In this document: positions 17,560-26,435 of the stretch, piece by piece
Numbering within the stretch: the stretch's first letter is position 1
Layout: each line of letters begins with the position of its first letter
From: Lactobacillus gigeriorum DSM 23908 = CRBIP 24.85
Lineage (GTDB): Bacteria; Bacillota; Bacilli; Lactobacillales; Lactobacillaceae
Direction of reading: 5' to 3'
Assembly (NCBI RefSeq): GCF_000296855.1
Contig: NZ_CAKC01000028.1
Location: forward strand, 1-64,000
DNA length: 64,000 nt
Notes under the pieces: model-generated
Told to the model about the DNA's origin: nothing
The model's database searches: none
What the model saw: the letters and a program-made list of their open reading frames with translations, nothing else
Made by a program: the position numbers and the translations under genes

Positions 17560-18303
17560 TCACTTTCCTAAATCAATTGCAGCCTTTTGGATTTTGCTAG
17601 GAATCTTTAAAGCTGGTAGCTTGTTGATTTGATCGACACTGAATTGCAAATGCTTTTTGCTACCACTTTCGCGATAAGCGGCATCGATCATAATTGCCTG
17701 CAATTGATATTTTTTATCTGTGGCAATTTTAACCTTCATCTCTGCGGGTTTGACCTCATTAAGATCAAGACCAATGATCGAAGTAATGACGTTGTTGCCG
17801 GAGATGTCATGCCAAATTTTACCACTAGTACCTTGGTAGGTTAATTGATAGCCATTTGTCTGCGTAACCTTGAAGAGCTTAGCATGGTCAGTAAAAGAGA
17901 GCAGGGCAGCTTTGGCTGCATCGTCAGTCAATTGTGCATAGGATGAAGACTTGCTCAACTTAGTCTTGAACCATTGATTGGTAGCCGTACCCTGCATCTT
18001 CACATAGCTGGCTTTATGATTCAGCCAAATTTGGTAGTGATTGCTATTGGTAGTGAAGTTGGCATAAAGTACTAATGGTTGGTGATTGTATTTGGCTTCG
18101 GTTTTTTGTAAAACCTTGCCTTCGGCGTTGGTTTGTCTCCAAGTGGCACGCATGGTTTTAAAGTTGCTTTTGACTGCTTCAGTTAAAACCGTTTGTACAC
18201 TTGGAAGGGGCGACTTGCTTTCGTTGGTCTTGGGTTTAGCACAAGCAGTTACAGCTAGCGTCAACAATAAGATGATGGAATAAGCTAAACTCTTTCGTTT
18301 CAT
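17560..18303 (-). CDS. Lipoprotein of unknown function (paralogue 2)
   Basis: 247 aa. Signal peptide with lipobox AVTAC (Cys about 21). The mature part has the same order of beta-rich segments as its downstream neighbour: NHYQIWLNHKASYVKMQG, NGYQLTYQGTSGKIW and YQLQAIMIDAAYRESG. Spacing to the PAS gene is 11 bp and to the other lipoprotein 10 bp, which supports one operon. Function unknown. Confidence 0.7.
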   Translation of the reverse strand: MKRKSLAYSIILLLTLAVTACAKPKTNESKSPLPSVQTVLTEAVKSNFKTMRATWRQTNAEGKVLQKTEAKYNHQPLVLYANFTTNSNHYQIWLNHKASYVKMQGTATNQWFKTKLSKSSSYAQLTDDAAKAALLSFTDHAKLFKVTQTNGYQLTYQGTSGKIWHDISGNNVITSIIGLDLNEVKPAEMKVKIATDKKYQLQAIMIDAAYRESGSKKHLQFSVDQINKLPALKIPSKIQKAAIDLGK

Positions 18304-18314
18304 AAAGTACCTTT

Positions 18315-18737
18315 CTATTTTTTGAAGATGTTTTTTAAGTTGCGCCAGAAGCTACCTTTAATTTGCAGCTGGGCAACTGGCTGAGTTACTTCAACGCAGC
18401 CGAGATAATTGCCTTCAGGATCATGCAAGCTATAGAAAGCAATATTCATTGGTTGGCCGTTTTTCTTAATCATAATCGAAATGCTTTGACGCTTGTTGTC
18501 GTGCATCTGCTGCAAGACAGCTTTGACATGGCTTTGACTGTGGCCGGGATGCACTTCGAACACGCTTTTGCCGACATCATCAGGGGTGCGCTTGAACACG
18601 CGGTGCTCGTTCATCGATGACCAGACCACGCGATCGTTGGCATCGAGCACGTCGAATTCCTGAGGGATGGTTTTAAAAATCGCATTTAATTCTGCTAGGC
18701 TAAGATGACCGCCAAGCAATTGAATATCTTGTTCCAT
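18315..18737 (-). CDS. PAS-domain protein (DUF438/PAS_10-like)
   Basis: 140 aa, cytosolic. The PAS fold covers about 20-125: FKTIPQEFDVLDANDRVVWS, VGKSVFEVHPGHS, then IAFYSLHDPEGNYLGCVEVT. HPGHS and the following residues resemble the PAS domain found with DUF438 in Firmicutes. There is no output domain, so it would sense a ligand and act through a partner. ATG 18737 is the likely start; a GTG at 18746 in frame is possible and neither has a strong ribosome site. It is the first gene of the lipoprotein/oxidoreductase cluster. Confidence 0.72.
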   Translation of the reverse strand: MEQDIQLLGGHLSLAELNAIFKTIPQEFDVLDANDRVVWSSMNEHRVFKRTPDDVGKSVFEVHPGHSQSHVKAVLQQMHDNKRQSISIMIKKNGQPMNIAFYSLHDPEGNYLGCVEVTQPVAQLQIKGSFWRNLKNIFKK

Positions 18738-18886
18738 AAAGTTCACTCGCTTCTATTAAATTATATTTACACTAGTACCATTTTATCACTAATCTGAATC
18801 GCTTTTTTTCGTGATTTCCTATGAAATTTTGCAATAAACGTGTAAAATAAAACACGGATATATTGATTTTTCAAAGGAGATTTTTC

Positions 18887-19579
18887 ATGTCAAAATTAGT
18901 ATTGATCCGTCACGGACAAAGCGAATGGAATCTTTCTAACCAATTTACTGGTTGGGTTGATGTTAACCTTTCAGAAAAAGGTGTTGAAGAAGCTAAGAAG
19001 GCTGGTCGTTTAATTAAGGAACACGGTCTTCAATTTGACCAAGCTTATACTTCAGTTTTAACTCGTGCCATTAAGACTTTGCACTTTGCATTGGAAGAAA
19101 GTGGCCAACTCTGGATCCCAGAAACTAAGACTTGGAGACTTAACGAACGTCATTACGGTGCTCTTCAAGGTTTGAACAAGAAGGCTACTGCTGAAAAGTA
19201 CGGTGACGAACAAGTTCACATTTGGCGTCGTTCATACGATGTTTTACCACCAGTTATCGAAGACGATTCAGAATACAGCCAAGCACACGATCGTCGTTAC
19301 GCTAACCTTGATCCACACATCGTACCAAAGGCTGAAAACTTAAAGGTTACTCTTGACCGTGTAATGCCATTCTGGGAAGATCACATTGCTCCTGACTTAC
19401 TTAGCGGTAAGAACGTAATTATTGCTGCTCACGGTAACTCACTTCGTGCTTTAACTAAGTACATTGAAAATATTTCTGATGAAGATATCATGGACTTGGA
19501 AATGAAGACTGGTGAACCAGTTGTTTACACTTTCGATGAACAATTAAACGTTGTTAACAAGGAAAAGTTGGACGACTAA
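18887..19579 (+). CDS. gpmA: 2,3-bisphosphoglycerate-dependent phosphoglycerate mutase
   Basis: 230 aa. Interconverts 3- and 2-phosphoglycerate in glycolysis. The phosphohistidine motif [10 protein letters not shown] is at residues 6-15, followed by [26 protein letters not shown] and [15 protein letters not shown] (second catalytic His) complete the active site. Length matches dPGM enzymes. ATG 18887 is preceded by AAAGGAGA. Codon use is strongly biased, as expected for a glycolytic gene. It is monocistronic, with a good terminator behind it. Confidence 0.96.
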   Translation: MSKLVLIRHGQSEWNLSNQFTGWVDVNLSEKGVEEAKKAGRLIKEHGLQFDQAYTSVLTRAIKTLHFALEESGQLWIPETKTWRLNERHYGALQGLNKKATAEKYGDEQVHIWRRSYDVLPPVIEDDSEYSQAHDRRYANLDPHIVPKAENLKVTLDRVMPFWEDHIAPDLLSGKNVIIAAHGNSLRALTKYIENISDEDIMDLEMKTGEPVVYTFDEQLNVVNKEKLDD

Positions 19580-19592
19580 TTTCATCCCAAAT

Positions 19593-19632
19593 AAAAGACT
19601 CTGTCGACTAAATGTCGGTCAGAGCCTTTTTA
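19593..19632 (+). terminator. gpmA terminator
   Basis: AAAAGACTCTGTCGAC-TAAAT-GTCGGTCAGAGCCTTTTT, a long stem with a few mismatches. It also lies behind the converging NlpC/P60 pseudogene and could serve both. Confidence 0.8.
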
Positions 19633-19639
19633 TTTACAA

Positions 19640-20653
19640 CTATTTAATTGGACGAGCGTAGGTAATTTTACCAGCCATCAAGTATTCACCAAGAGAGTCG
19701 CCTAAGTGAGAACGGTGAACGGGACCAGTACCGTCGTCGCCACCTTCTTGAATGATTTGCGTATCCCAGCCATTGTATGGACCATCGATAATCGCGGTAT
19801 GGCCGTTATTGCCAAGGCCGTTGCCGACGTTAGCAATTACAATATCGCCAGCTTTAGCTTCGCTAGGCTTGATTTGACGCAAGTAGCGGTAGTTCTTACG
19901 CGCATCGATTTCCATTGACTTAGTGTAGAATGGCCAGCTGCCAGCTTTGTAGTAACCGGCTTTGCGCATTACTAGTCAAACAAAACTGGAGCAGTCAGTG
20001 TAGCCCTTTTTATTAGGTTTAGCAATTGAACCATATTGGGTTCTGAGTGAACCGCTGCCGTAATGGAAGTAGCCTAGCAGTTTGATGGCGTTTTTAATCA
20101 TTTTGTTCTTAGAACTAGTATTGTCGATCCAGGTTTCGGACAAGTTATAGCGGGAGCCAGCTGAAGCCCAACTGTCGTAGTTACCAGTGCTAGTTTCATC
20201 ATTGTCTGTTTCGTCGTCATCCCAAAACTCATCAGAGTCATCTTGGACGTTAGCTGTTGGTGTTGGCACTTCTGATTTTTGTTGAACGTACTTGGCTTTA
20301 ACGAATTCGTTCGGGCCAATTTGGTAGAATTCTTGGCCATTGATCGTCCGTTTGCCTTGAACGTTAACGAAAGTTCCGTAAGCTAATTTGAACTGCATCG
20401 CTTTAACGGTTTGTCCCGTGCGCTTGATTTTAGCAGTAACTTTGTGCGCTGATTTTTTGCCCTGAATGTTATAGACGTAGGTATCATCTTCGATGACATT
20501 ATAATCGGTTACGTCGTTGGCCACAGTTAACGGCATCATGTCGTTGAGGTCATCATAGAAATCAGCTTTGACGGTTTTGCCTCCCACAAATAGCGTCAAC
20601 AAAAACAACAAACCTAGGCTGCTTTTAATGATTAAACGGCGAGCATGCTTCAT
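19640..20653 (-). pseudogene. NlpC/P60 endopeptidase with SLAP domain, interrupted by one TGA
   Basis: A continuous 338-codon frame is broken only by TGA at 19976-19978. Before it: signal peptide (ending GKTVKAD), two SLAP-like segments (DTYVYNIQGKKSAHKV; GQEFYQIGPNEFVKAKYV), an acidic linker, then the NlpC/P60 start with catalytic Cys 221 in YTDCSSFV. After the TGA: LVMRKAGYYKAGSWPFYTKS, the catalytic His region NNGHTAIIDG, and an end at AGKITYARPIK. The family normally has Trp after DCSSFV, so one change TGG to TGA explains the break. All other catalytic parts are intact. The truncated product would lack the His and be inactive. Confidence 0.85.
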
Positions 20654-20877
20654 TAGTCATCATCCTTCCAAAGTTATTGTAATTATAATGTGTGCGTTTA
20701 CATCAAAACATTATAACAGGAATTGGCAATAGACTGTATCAGCGATGCTTATAAAAAATTACCTTATAAAAAGTTAAAACTATCAAAAATTCTTCGATTT
20801 TCTTGCATTATTCACCCCAAAAATCTGATTTTGTTTTATTATTATTTATAAAACTAACAAGAATGGAAGGAATGAAT

Positions 20878-21162
20878 ATGAGTCATAGAATAGTTACTTA
20901 CTCGGCTATTTTTAAAAAGCTCGAAGACGATTTTTACGTTATCAGTTTTCCTGATCTCAAGGGAGCAATTACGGAGGGAAGAGGCTTAAAAGATGCGATG
21001 AAGATGGCAGCTACGACTTTAGCTAGTCGTCTTTACAGTAGAAGAGAACTTCCTGAGCCAACTAATATTAAAGATATCAAAGTTGAAAAAGATTGCGTGG
21101 TCGTCAATGTATCCGCCGATTTGACGGAAGCTTCACAGGATCGCATCGATTATCAAATATAG
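20878..21162 (+). CDS. HicB-like antitoxin family protein (no HicA partner)
   Basis: 94 aa. The sequence VTYSAIFKKLEDDFYVISFP followed by DLKGAITEGRGLKDAMKMAA is the partial RNase H-like fold of HicB antitoxins (usual pattern YxAxFxxxxDGYxVxFPDLPGxxTxGxxxxEAxxxA). No C-terminal HTH or RHH DNA-binding segment is evident. ATG 20878 is chosen because GGAAGG ends seven bases upstream; ATG 20872 is too close to it. No HicA toxin frame lies on either side, so it may be a lone regulator or a leftover. Confidence 0.75.
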   Translation: MSHRIVTYSAIFKKLEDDFYVISFPDLKGAITEGRGLKDAMKMAATTLASRLYSRRELPEPTNIKDIKVEKDCVVVNVSADLTEASQDRIDYQI

Positions 21163-21166
21163 CAAG

Positions 21167-21200
21167 AAGGCACTTCCCACAATGAGAAGTGCCTCTTTTT
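21167..21200 (+). terminator. Terminator of the HicB-like gene
   Basis: AAGGCACTTC...GAAGTGCCTC followed by five Ts. Confidence 0.85.
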
Positions 21201-21392
21201 ATCAACTTGCCCCAAAAAATAATTTTGTTTTTAATTTTATGGAACGTGTCTATTATAATATAGATTAACTATTTTTGCATTAGCAATTCTGAACGATTCT
21301 GCCGACGTGACGTTATTTTTGGTAAAATAACTATAATGAAGTTAATGATTTTAATAAGATCTGACGGTACTTCTACCATAAGAAGTATTTTT

Positions 21393-21401
21393 TGCTATAA
21401 T
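21393..21401 (+). promoter_or_regulatory. Extended -10 promoter of the LCP gene
   Basis: TGCTATAAT (TGn plus TATAAT). It directly follows a hairpin TACTTCT/AGAAGTA with a T-run (about 21368-21393) and precedes the LCP start by about 40 bases. No strong -35 box is seen. Confidence 0.5.
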
Positions 21402-21439
21402 ACATACATTGTTAATTAACAACATATTAGGTGTTTGAG

Positions 21440-22543
21440 ATGAAAAATAATGAAAAACATCCCGCACAACGACGGGTTGATGTGCATGCCAAAGAATATA
21501 AGAAGAGTCATTGGCTAGCTTGGATCATCAGCATAATTGCGGTGGTAGCAATTGCGGCTGCTTCTTACTCTGCTTATATTTATTTCAAAACTAAAAATGC
21601 AGTTGATCAAACCTATGATCCAAAGACGAGCGTTAAGATCAAGAAGGGTGAATTCGACGGAAAGAAGAAGTTTGCCGTCTTACTCTTAGGAACTGATACT
21701 GGAGCCTTAGATCGAACAGAAAAGATGGGTAATACGGATACGATAATTTTAGCAATCGTCAATCCAGCGAAGAAACGCTATACTTTGATGTCGATTCCAC
21801 GCGACACGATGGCGCAAATGATTGGAACGAGTTCGTTTGAAGTACAGAAGATCAATGCGGCCTATTCCATCGGTGGCGCCCAAATGGCCATGGATACCGT
21901 TTCGACCATGCTCAATGTTCCGGTGAAGTACTATGCCTTAGTCAACATGGGTGGAATCATGAAGATGATTCGCTATGTTGGCGGTTTGAACATTCGACCG
22001 TTGCTCAGCTTTGAATATGGTGGCTATATTTTTAAAAAGGGTAAATTGACCCATATGGGTGGCGGTGGAGCCTTGGCTTATTCGCGGATGCGCTATGACG
22101 ATCCCGAAGGCGATTATGGTCGTCAAAAGCGTCAAAGGCAGGTAATTACGGCCTTGATTAAAAAGGCGATGTCGGCTAATACCTTGACCAACCTTGATTC
22201 AGTGCTATCGTCAATTTCCAAAAACGTGCGGACGAACTTGCCGTTTAGCGCTCTGCAAGAGATTGTCTTGAACTATCGTTCAAGTGCAGAAAAGGTTAAA
22301 AGCGATTATCTTCATGGCTATAGTGCGTATATTGATGATGCGGCTTACCAGATTCAATCAACTAAGGAATTGCAGCGCGTTTCCGATTATGTCCGCACGG
22401 AATTAGGACTGACGCCTGAAACTTTGGATAACAACGAAACCTTCCAAAATAAGAAGAACGTTGAAAATGGCTTTGATTTCGACAGTGGCGAAACGCAGAA
22501 TTACCACATCTATGATTACAATACCGGAACGGGGGACAATTGA
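21440..22543 (+). CDS. LytR-CpsA-Psr (LCP) family wall polymer ligase
   Basis: 367 aa. LCP enzymes transfer teichoic acid or capsule chains from a lipid carrier to peptidoglycan, outside the membrane. One N-terminal membrane helix (HWLAWIISIIAVVAIAAASY) is followed by the LCP domain: FAVLLLGTDTGALDRT, MGNTDTIILAIVNP, LMSIPRDTMA, KINAAYSIGG, and the late YSRMRYDDPEGDYGRQKRQR motif with the catalytic Arg/Asp residues. ATG 21440 with AGGTG upstream is preferred over GTG 21431. Its stop overlaps the next start (TGATG), so it is translationally coupled to plsY. Confidence 0.92.
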   Translation: MKNNEKHPAQRRVDVHAKEYKKSHWLAWIISIIAVVAIAAASYSAYIYFKTKNAVDQTYDPKTSVKIKKGEFDGKKKFAVLLLGTDTGALDRTEKMGNTDTIILAIVNPAKKRYTLMSIPRDTMAQMIGTSSFEVQKINAAYSIGGAQMAMDTVSTMLNVPVKYYALVNMGGIMKMIRYVGGLNIRPLLSFEYGGYIFKKGKLTHMGGGGALAYSRMRYDDPEGDYGRQKRQRQVITALIKKAMSANTLTNLDSVLSSISKNVRTNLPFSALQEIVLNYRSSAEKVKSDYLHGYSAYIDDAAYQIQSTKELQRVSDYVRTELGLTPETLDNNETFQNKKNVENGFDFDSGETQNYHIYDYNTGTGDN

Positions 22544-23160
22544 TGGCACGACTGTTAGCATTAGCCATCGGCTATGTTTGCGGAAACTTTTTAGCAGCCA
22601 TGGTAGTCGGAAAAATTTTATTGCAACGCGATCCCACCAAGTATGGTTCGGGTAATCCGGGAACGGCCAATATGGGAGCAGTTTTTGGTAAAAAGTACGG
22701 CATCTTGACGGCTAGTGGCGATCTGCTCAAAACTGCCGTGGCTTTGCTTGTGGTGGCGCTATGGTTGCCGGCTAAAGTTGATCTGGCTTATGCAGGTTTA
22801 GGCTTGATTTTAGGACATTGCTTTCCCGTCTGGAATCATTTTCGCGGTGGCAAAGGCGTAGCGGTAGCTGCCCTTGTCAGCGTGGCTTATAATTGGCAAG
22901 CGGGTTTTAGTACTTTGCTAGTAGCCTTGGTGTTAACGGCTGCAATGCAAAACTTAACAATTCCACCTCTTGTGTTTATGCTGTTATTTAGTTGCTATGT
23001 AACAACTCAAGCGCAAGAAGCAGGGATAGTTTTCTTAATTATGACTTTGGTGATGGCTTGGCAATTCCGCAAGGATATTGTCGATTTCTTTGCGGGCCGA
23101 GGCAAAAAGGTCGATATCTTGTATACCATCAAGAAAAAGTTGGGAATCAAGGTTAATTGA
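22543..23160 (+). CDS. plsY: Glycerol-3-phosphate acyltransferase PlsY
   Basis: 205 aa, five or more membrane helices. Uses acyl-phosphate to acylate glycerol-3-phosphate, the first step of phospholipid synthesis. The family motifs are all visible: SGNPGTANMGAVFGK, the loop FPVWNHFRGGKGVAVA, and an N-terminal GYVCGNFLAA. Start ATG overlaps the stop of the LCP gene by one base. Its place among LCP and LTA-synthase-like genes is notable, since both use lipid-linked glycerol phosphate chemistry. Confidence 0.92.
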   Translation: MARLLALAIGYVCGNFLAAMVVGKILLQRDPTKYGSGNPGTANMGAVFGKKYGILTASGDLLKTAVALLVVALWLPAKVDLAYAGLGLILGHCFPVWNHFRGGKGVAVAALVSVAYNWQAGFSTLLVALVLTAAMQNLTIPPLVFMLLFSCYVTTQAQEAGIVFLIMTLVMAWQFRKDIVDFFAGRGKKVDILYTIKKKLGIKVN

Positions 23161-23199
23161 GAAAAAAGCAAATTTAGTAAGGACTAGAGATATAGAAAG

Positions 23200-26175
23200 A
23201 TGAATGAGAGAAAAAAGAAATCTTTGACTTCATGGCAGATTATCTGTCTGTTGATTGCAACTTTCTTTATGCTGGTTCAAGTCTTTTCATTTGGTAGCTC
23301 ACTAGGAAGATTTCCTTTAGGGAGCGTGTTGAGATTTGTTCCGGCAACGGCCGAAAGTGCCACGATGATTTTAATCATGATGGTCTTTGGGGCGGTTTAT
23401 AGTAAACAAAAGGTTAGCATCGCTGAACCGTTTCGGTTTTGGCTGTTAGCAATCGTCACGTTGATTTTGTACTACGTCGTGTTCTTCTTTAGATTACCAG
23501 GACACTTTAACATGTGGCGACTTTGGGGCGTATTCTTCCCATTGTTGACGAGTACTTCAGTGACGCTAGCTGGATTAGTTTTTTCCATGCTGGCACAGCC
23601 TTATATCTATGACTTGCAACACAAGATTAGCTTCAAGCAAAACTTATTGTTGTTGAGTTTGCTGACGATTGTCGGTTTTGCTACTAGTGCTGGTACGATG
23701 CTCTTCAACTATTCGATTTTTGGCGTTTATTTGATCCTTTATTTTGCATGGGGGATGTTTTTAGCCAATATCAATATTAGTAGCAAAGTCTTTAAAGGTG
23801 CCTTTTTAACCGGAATTTTCTCCTTCTTGGTAGTTTTGATCGGGGTACCTGGATTTAACGGGGTTTACTGGTATCAATTATTGTCAGGAAGAAGCTTGAG
23901 TTTATGGAACCGTGGCTTTTTGAGTAACCAGACTTCGCCATTTATGGCCTTGATGGTAATTTCGGCCTTCATTATCTTTAGAAAAGTAATCCTTTCCTTT
24001 AGTGCTAAAGAAATGCGCTACTTCATTCCTGTGATTATTATCATGGAAGCGCCAATTTCTAAGAGCTTTATGGGATCCTTCCGCTTTACTAATAGTGCCG
24101 GCTTGAATAAATTTTTGATCGTTATGATCATGATGCTGGTTTGCGTTTTGCTTGGTGGCGTTTATCGCAAGTATCTATTTAAGTGGAAACCAGTTAGAAA
24201 CACGATTCAAGCGTTGAATGCCAGCAAGAATTTGGCAGAAGTGGTTGAACTTACTTGGGAAAAGAGCGTGGCCTGGTGCCTCGAAAATCGCGTCAAATTG
24301 CTTACCTGGGCATGGTTCTACATTTTGAGCTTTGGCTCGTTCTTGATTGAATCTGATAACTTGCGGATTCAAATTAGTACTGCAACTGATATCAACGCTG
24401 TAATTTTCTTGCTTGGAACTAAATTCTTTGCGATTGTGTTGACCACGATCTTCTTAGATGCAATGTTCTCGATCTTTTACTTCATCACTACGCGTTACTG
24501 GACTTCAACGGTATTAGTAACCGTAATTGCAATTGGTTGGGCAATTGCCAACAAAGTTAAGTTGAACTTGCGTGGGGAACCAATTTATCCAAGTGAATTG
24601 AGTGAAGCCGCCAACATCAAGACTTTGATCCCAATGGTTGGCCAAAAGCTGTTGATTATCGTTTTGGTAGCCTTGCTGGTAATCATAGCGTTGGCGGTCT
24701 TCTTGGAAATCAAGTTCCCAGTTAAAAAGAAGGGCTCATGGAAGCGAAGAGGAATTTGGGCCTTGGTCAGCTTGCTCTTGTTCTTGACGCCACTCCGCTT
24801 TAACCATGATGGTGGCGTAATTTACCACATCAACCGTGGTTTTGACAACAAGCAATCCTTCAGAAACCCAGAGCGAGATATCCAGGTTAATGGACCAGTT
24901 TTGAACTTCTTCAACTATATCGACTTACAGATCATGAATGAGCCAAAGGGCTATTCTAAGAAGTCGATGCAGGAATTGGCTAGTCGCTATGCTAAAATTG
25001 CAGCACAAATTAATAAGACGAGAAAGAATAATTTGAAGGATCAAACGATCGTCTTTAACTTGAGTGAAAGTTTTGTCGATCCTCATACCTTCCCAACGAT
25101 TAAGCTTGATCGATCTGTGCCAAATCCAGTGAAGTATATTGAATCATTGAAGAATAAAGCAACCTACGGTACGATGCTTAGTGCTGGTTACGGTGGTGGT
25201 ACGGCTAACATGGAATGGGAAAGTTTAACTGGTCTCAATATGGGACTCTTTAGATCAACCTTGACGCCATACGTTCAAGTAGTTCCTCGTTACAAGTACT
25301 ATCCAACTATCGGTATGAACTTTGACTACAAGTCAGCGGTTCACCCATTCATTGGTACTTACTACTCGAGAATCGAAGATTACAAGCGGTTCAAGTTTAA
25401 CAAGTTTGTTTATGATGGTTCTAAATACAAGATTATCGATCAAAAGAAATTAGGCAAGAGTACGTATAATTCTGACTTTACGGCTTACACCAACGGCTTG
25501 AGGCAGATTAACGAACGTCAAGGCGGTCAATTTATTAACTTGATCACCATTCAAAACCACATGCCTTACAATGATTGGTATCCAAAGAACGAATACATGG
25601 GCAAGTTTACTGGTGAACTCTTCACTAACGGTGCCGTAAAGCAACAAATGGCAACCTATATCAAGGGTGTTCAATACACCGATAAAGCTGTAAAACAATT
25701 TATTACGGAAATCAACAAGATCAAGAAGCCGATCACGATTGTCTTCTACGGCGACCACTACCCAAGCATCTTGTCACAAAGCTATACTGCTAAGTATCCA
25801 GTAGAAATGCACTCAACGCGTTACTTCATTTACTCAAACAAATATGCGCGCGAACATGGTTCAAAGGCTAAGTTGACTTCTAGAACTAACTTCGTCAACA
25901 CTAGTGACTTTATTGCCATGATGTTGGAACAGACCAACTCAAAGGTTACGCCATACCAAGCCTTGTTGACCAAAGTTCACAAGGAATTGCCAGCCTTAAC
26001 GATTAACTTCGAAGGCGACAAAGGTTTTGAATTGATCAATCAAAAGGGTCACCAAGTTGATCCAAAGACTTTGACCAAGAAACAACAAGACTTGCTTGAA
26101 GACTACGAGATGGTGCAATATGATATGACTACTGGGGATGCATACGGCTTAGCCACTGCTGGTTTTTATAAATAA
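23200..26175 (+). CDS. Large membrane phosphoglycerol transferase (LTA-synthase-like) with extra N-terminal membrane module
   Basis: 991 aa, about twice the size of LtaS. Residues 10-315 hold about nine or ten membrane helices that look like an acyltransferase-3-type or other separate membrane module. Residues about 365-520 hold a second set of helices as in LtaS. The extracellular sulfatase/LTA-synthase domain runs from about 610: TIVFNLSESFVDPHTFPTIK, GTMLSAGYGGGTANMEWESL with the catalytic Thr region, and FYGDHYPSI with metal-binding Asp-His. It probably polymerises or transfers glycerol phosphate outside the cell. ATG 23200 follows plsY by 39 bp, so the three genes form an operon. Confidence 0.82.
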   Translation: MNERKKKSLTSWQIICLLIATFFMLVQVFSFGSSLGRFPLGSVLRFVPATAESATMILIMMVFGAVYSKQKVSIAEPFRFWLLAIVTLILYYVVFFFRLPGHFNMWRLWGVFFPLLTSTSVTLAGLVFSMLAQPYIYDLQHKISFKQNLLLLSLLTIVGFATSAGTMLFNYSIFGVYLILYFAWGMFLANINISSKVFKGAFLTGIFSFLVVLIGVPGFNGVYWYQLLSGRSLSLWNRGFLSNQTSPFMALMVISAFIIFRKVILSFSAKEMRYFIPVIIIMEAPISKSFMGSFRFTNSAGLNKFLIVMIMMLVCVLLGGVYRKYLFKWKPVRNTIQALNASKNLAEVVELTWEKSVAWCLENRVKLLTWAWFYILSFGSFLIESDNLRIQISTATDINAVIFLLGTKFFAIVLTTIFLDAMFSIFYFITTRYWTSTVLVTVIAIGWAIANKVKLNLRGEPIYPSELSEAANIKTLIPMVGQKLLIIVLVALLVIIALAVFLEIKFPVKKKGSWKRRGIWALVSLLLFLTPLRFNHDGGVIYHINRGFDNKQSFRNPERDIQVNGPVLNFFNYIDLQIMNEPKGYSKKSMQELASRYAKIAAQINKTRKNNLKDQTIVFNLSESFVDPHTFPTIKLDRSVPNPVKYIESLKNKATYGTMLSAGYGGGTANMEWESLTGLNMGLFRSTLTPYVQVVPRYKYYPTIGMNFDYKSAVHPFIGTYYSRIEDYKRFKFNKFVYDGSKYKIIDQKKLGKSTYNSDFTAYTNGLRQINERQGGQFINLITIQNHMPYNDWYPKNEYMGKFTGELFTNGAVKQQMATYIKGVQYTDKAVKQFITEINKIKKPITIVFYGDHYPSILSQSYTAKYPVEMHSTRYFIYSNKYAREHGSKAKLTSRTNFVNTSDFIAMMLEQTNSKVTPYQALLTKVHKELPALTINFEGDKGFELINQKGHQVDPKTLTKKQQDLLEDYEMVQYDMTTGDAYGLATAGFYK

Positions 26176-26185
26176 AATTTAGTGG

Positions 26186-26214
26186 TTGACTATTGGATAA
26201 AAACTCAGTAAGAT
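26186..26214 (+). promoter_or_regulatory. tyrS promoter
   Basis: TTGACT (26186-26191), 17 bases, TAAGAT (26209-26214). Transcription would start near 26221, just ahead of the T-box leader. Confidence 0.7.
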
Positions 26215-26220
26215 CATAGA

Positions 26221-26420
26221 TAACTAGAAAGTAGGCAAACAGCTCGGAGTTCAGAGAACTAGCGGTTAGTGCGAGCTAGGCAGGCTGATTTGGCGAAATA
26301 CGAATAGGGTAGTTCCTATAGCAACTATTTAATGAGGTGCATAATGCACAAACGTGGGTGGTACCACGGCTAATAATGAAATTTAGTCGTCCCTTGAGCT
26401 TAGGCTCGAGGGGCGTTTTT
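26221..26420 (+). promoter_or_regulatory. T-box leader (tyrosine)
   Basis: The T-box sequence TGGGTGGTACCACGG is at 26355-26369. A stem I region carries a possible Tyr specifier codon TAC at 26299-26301. The terminator CGTCCCTTGAGC-TTA-GGCTCGAGGGGCG with a T-run lies at 26388-26420. Uncharged tRNA-Tyr would bind and stop the terminator from forming. The downstream tyrS gene confirms the amino acid. Confidence 0.93.
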
Positions 26421-26435
26421 TGTTGGAGGTTTTTT

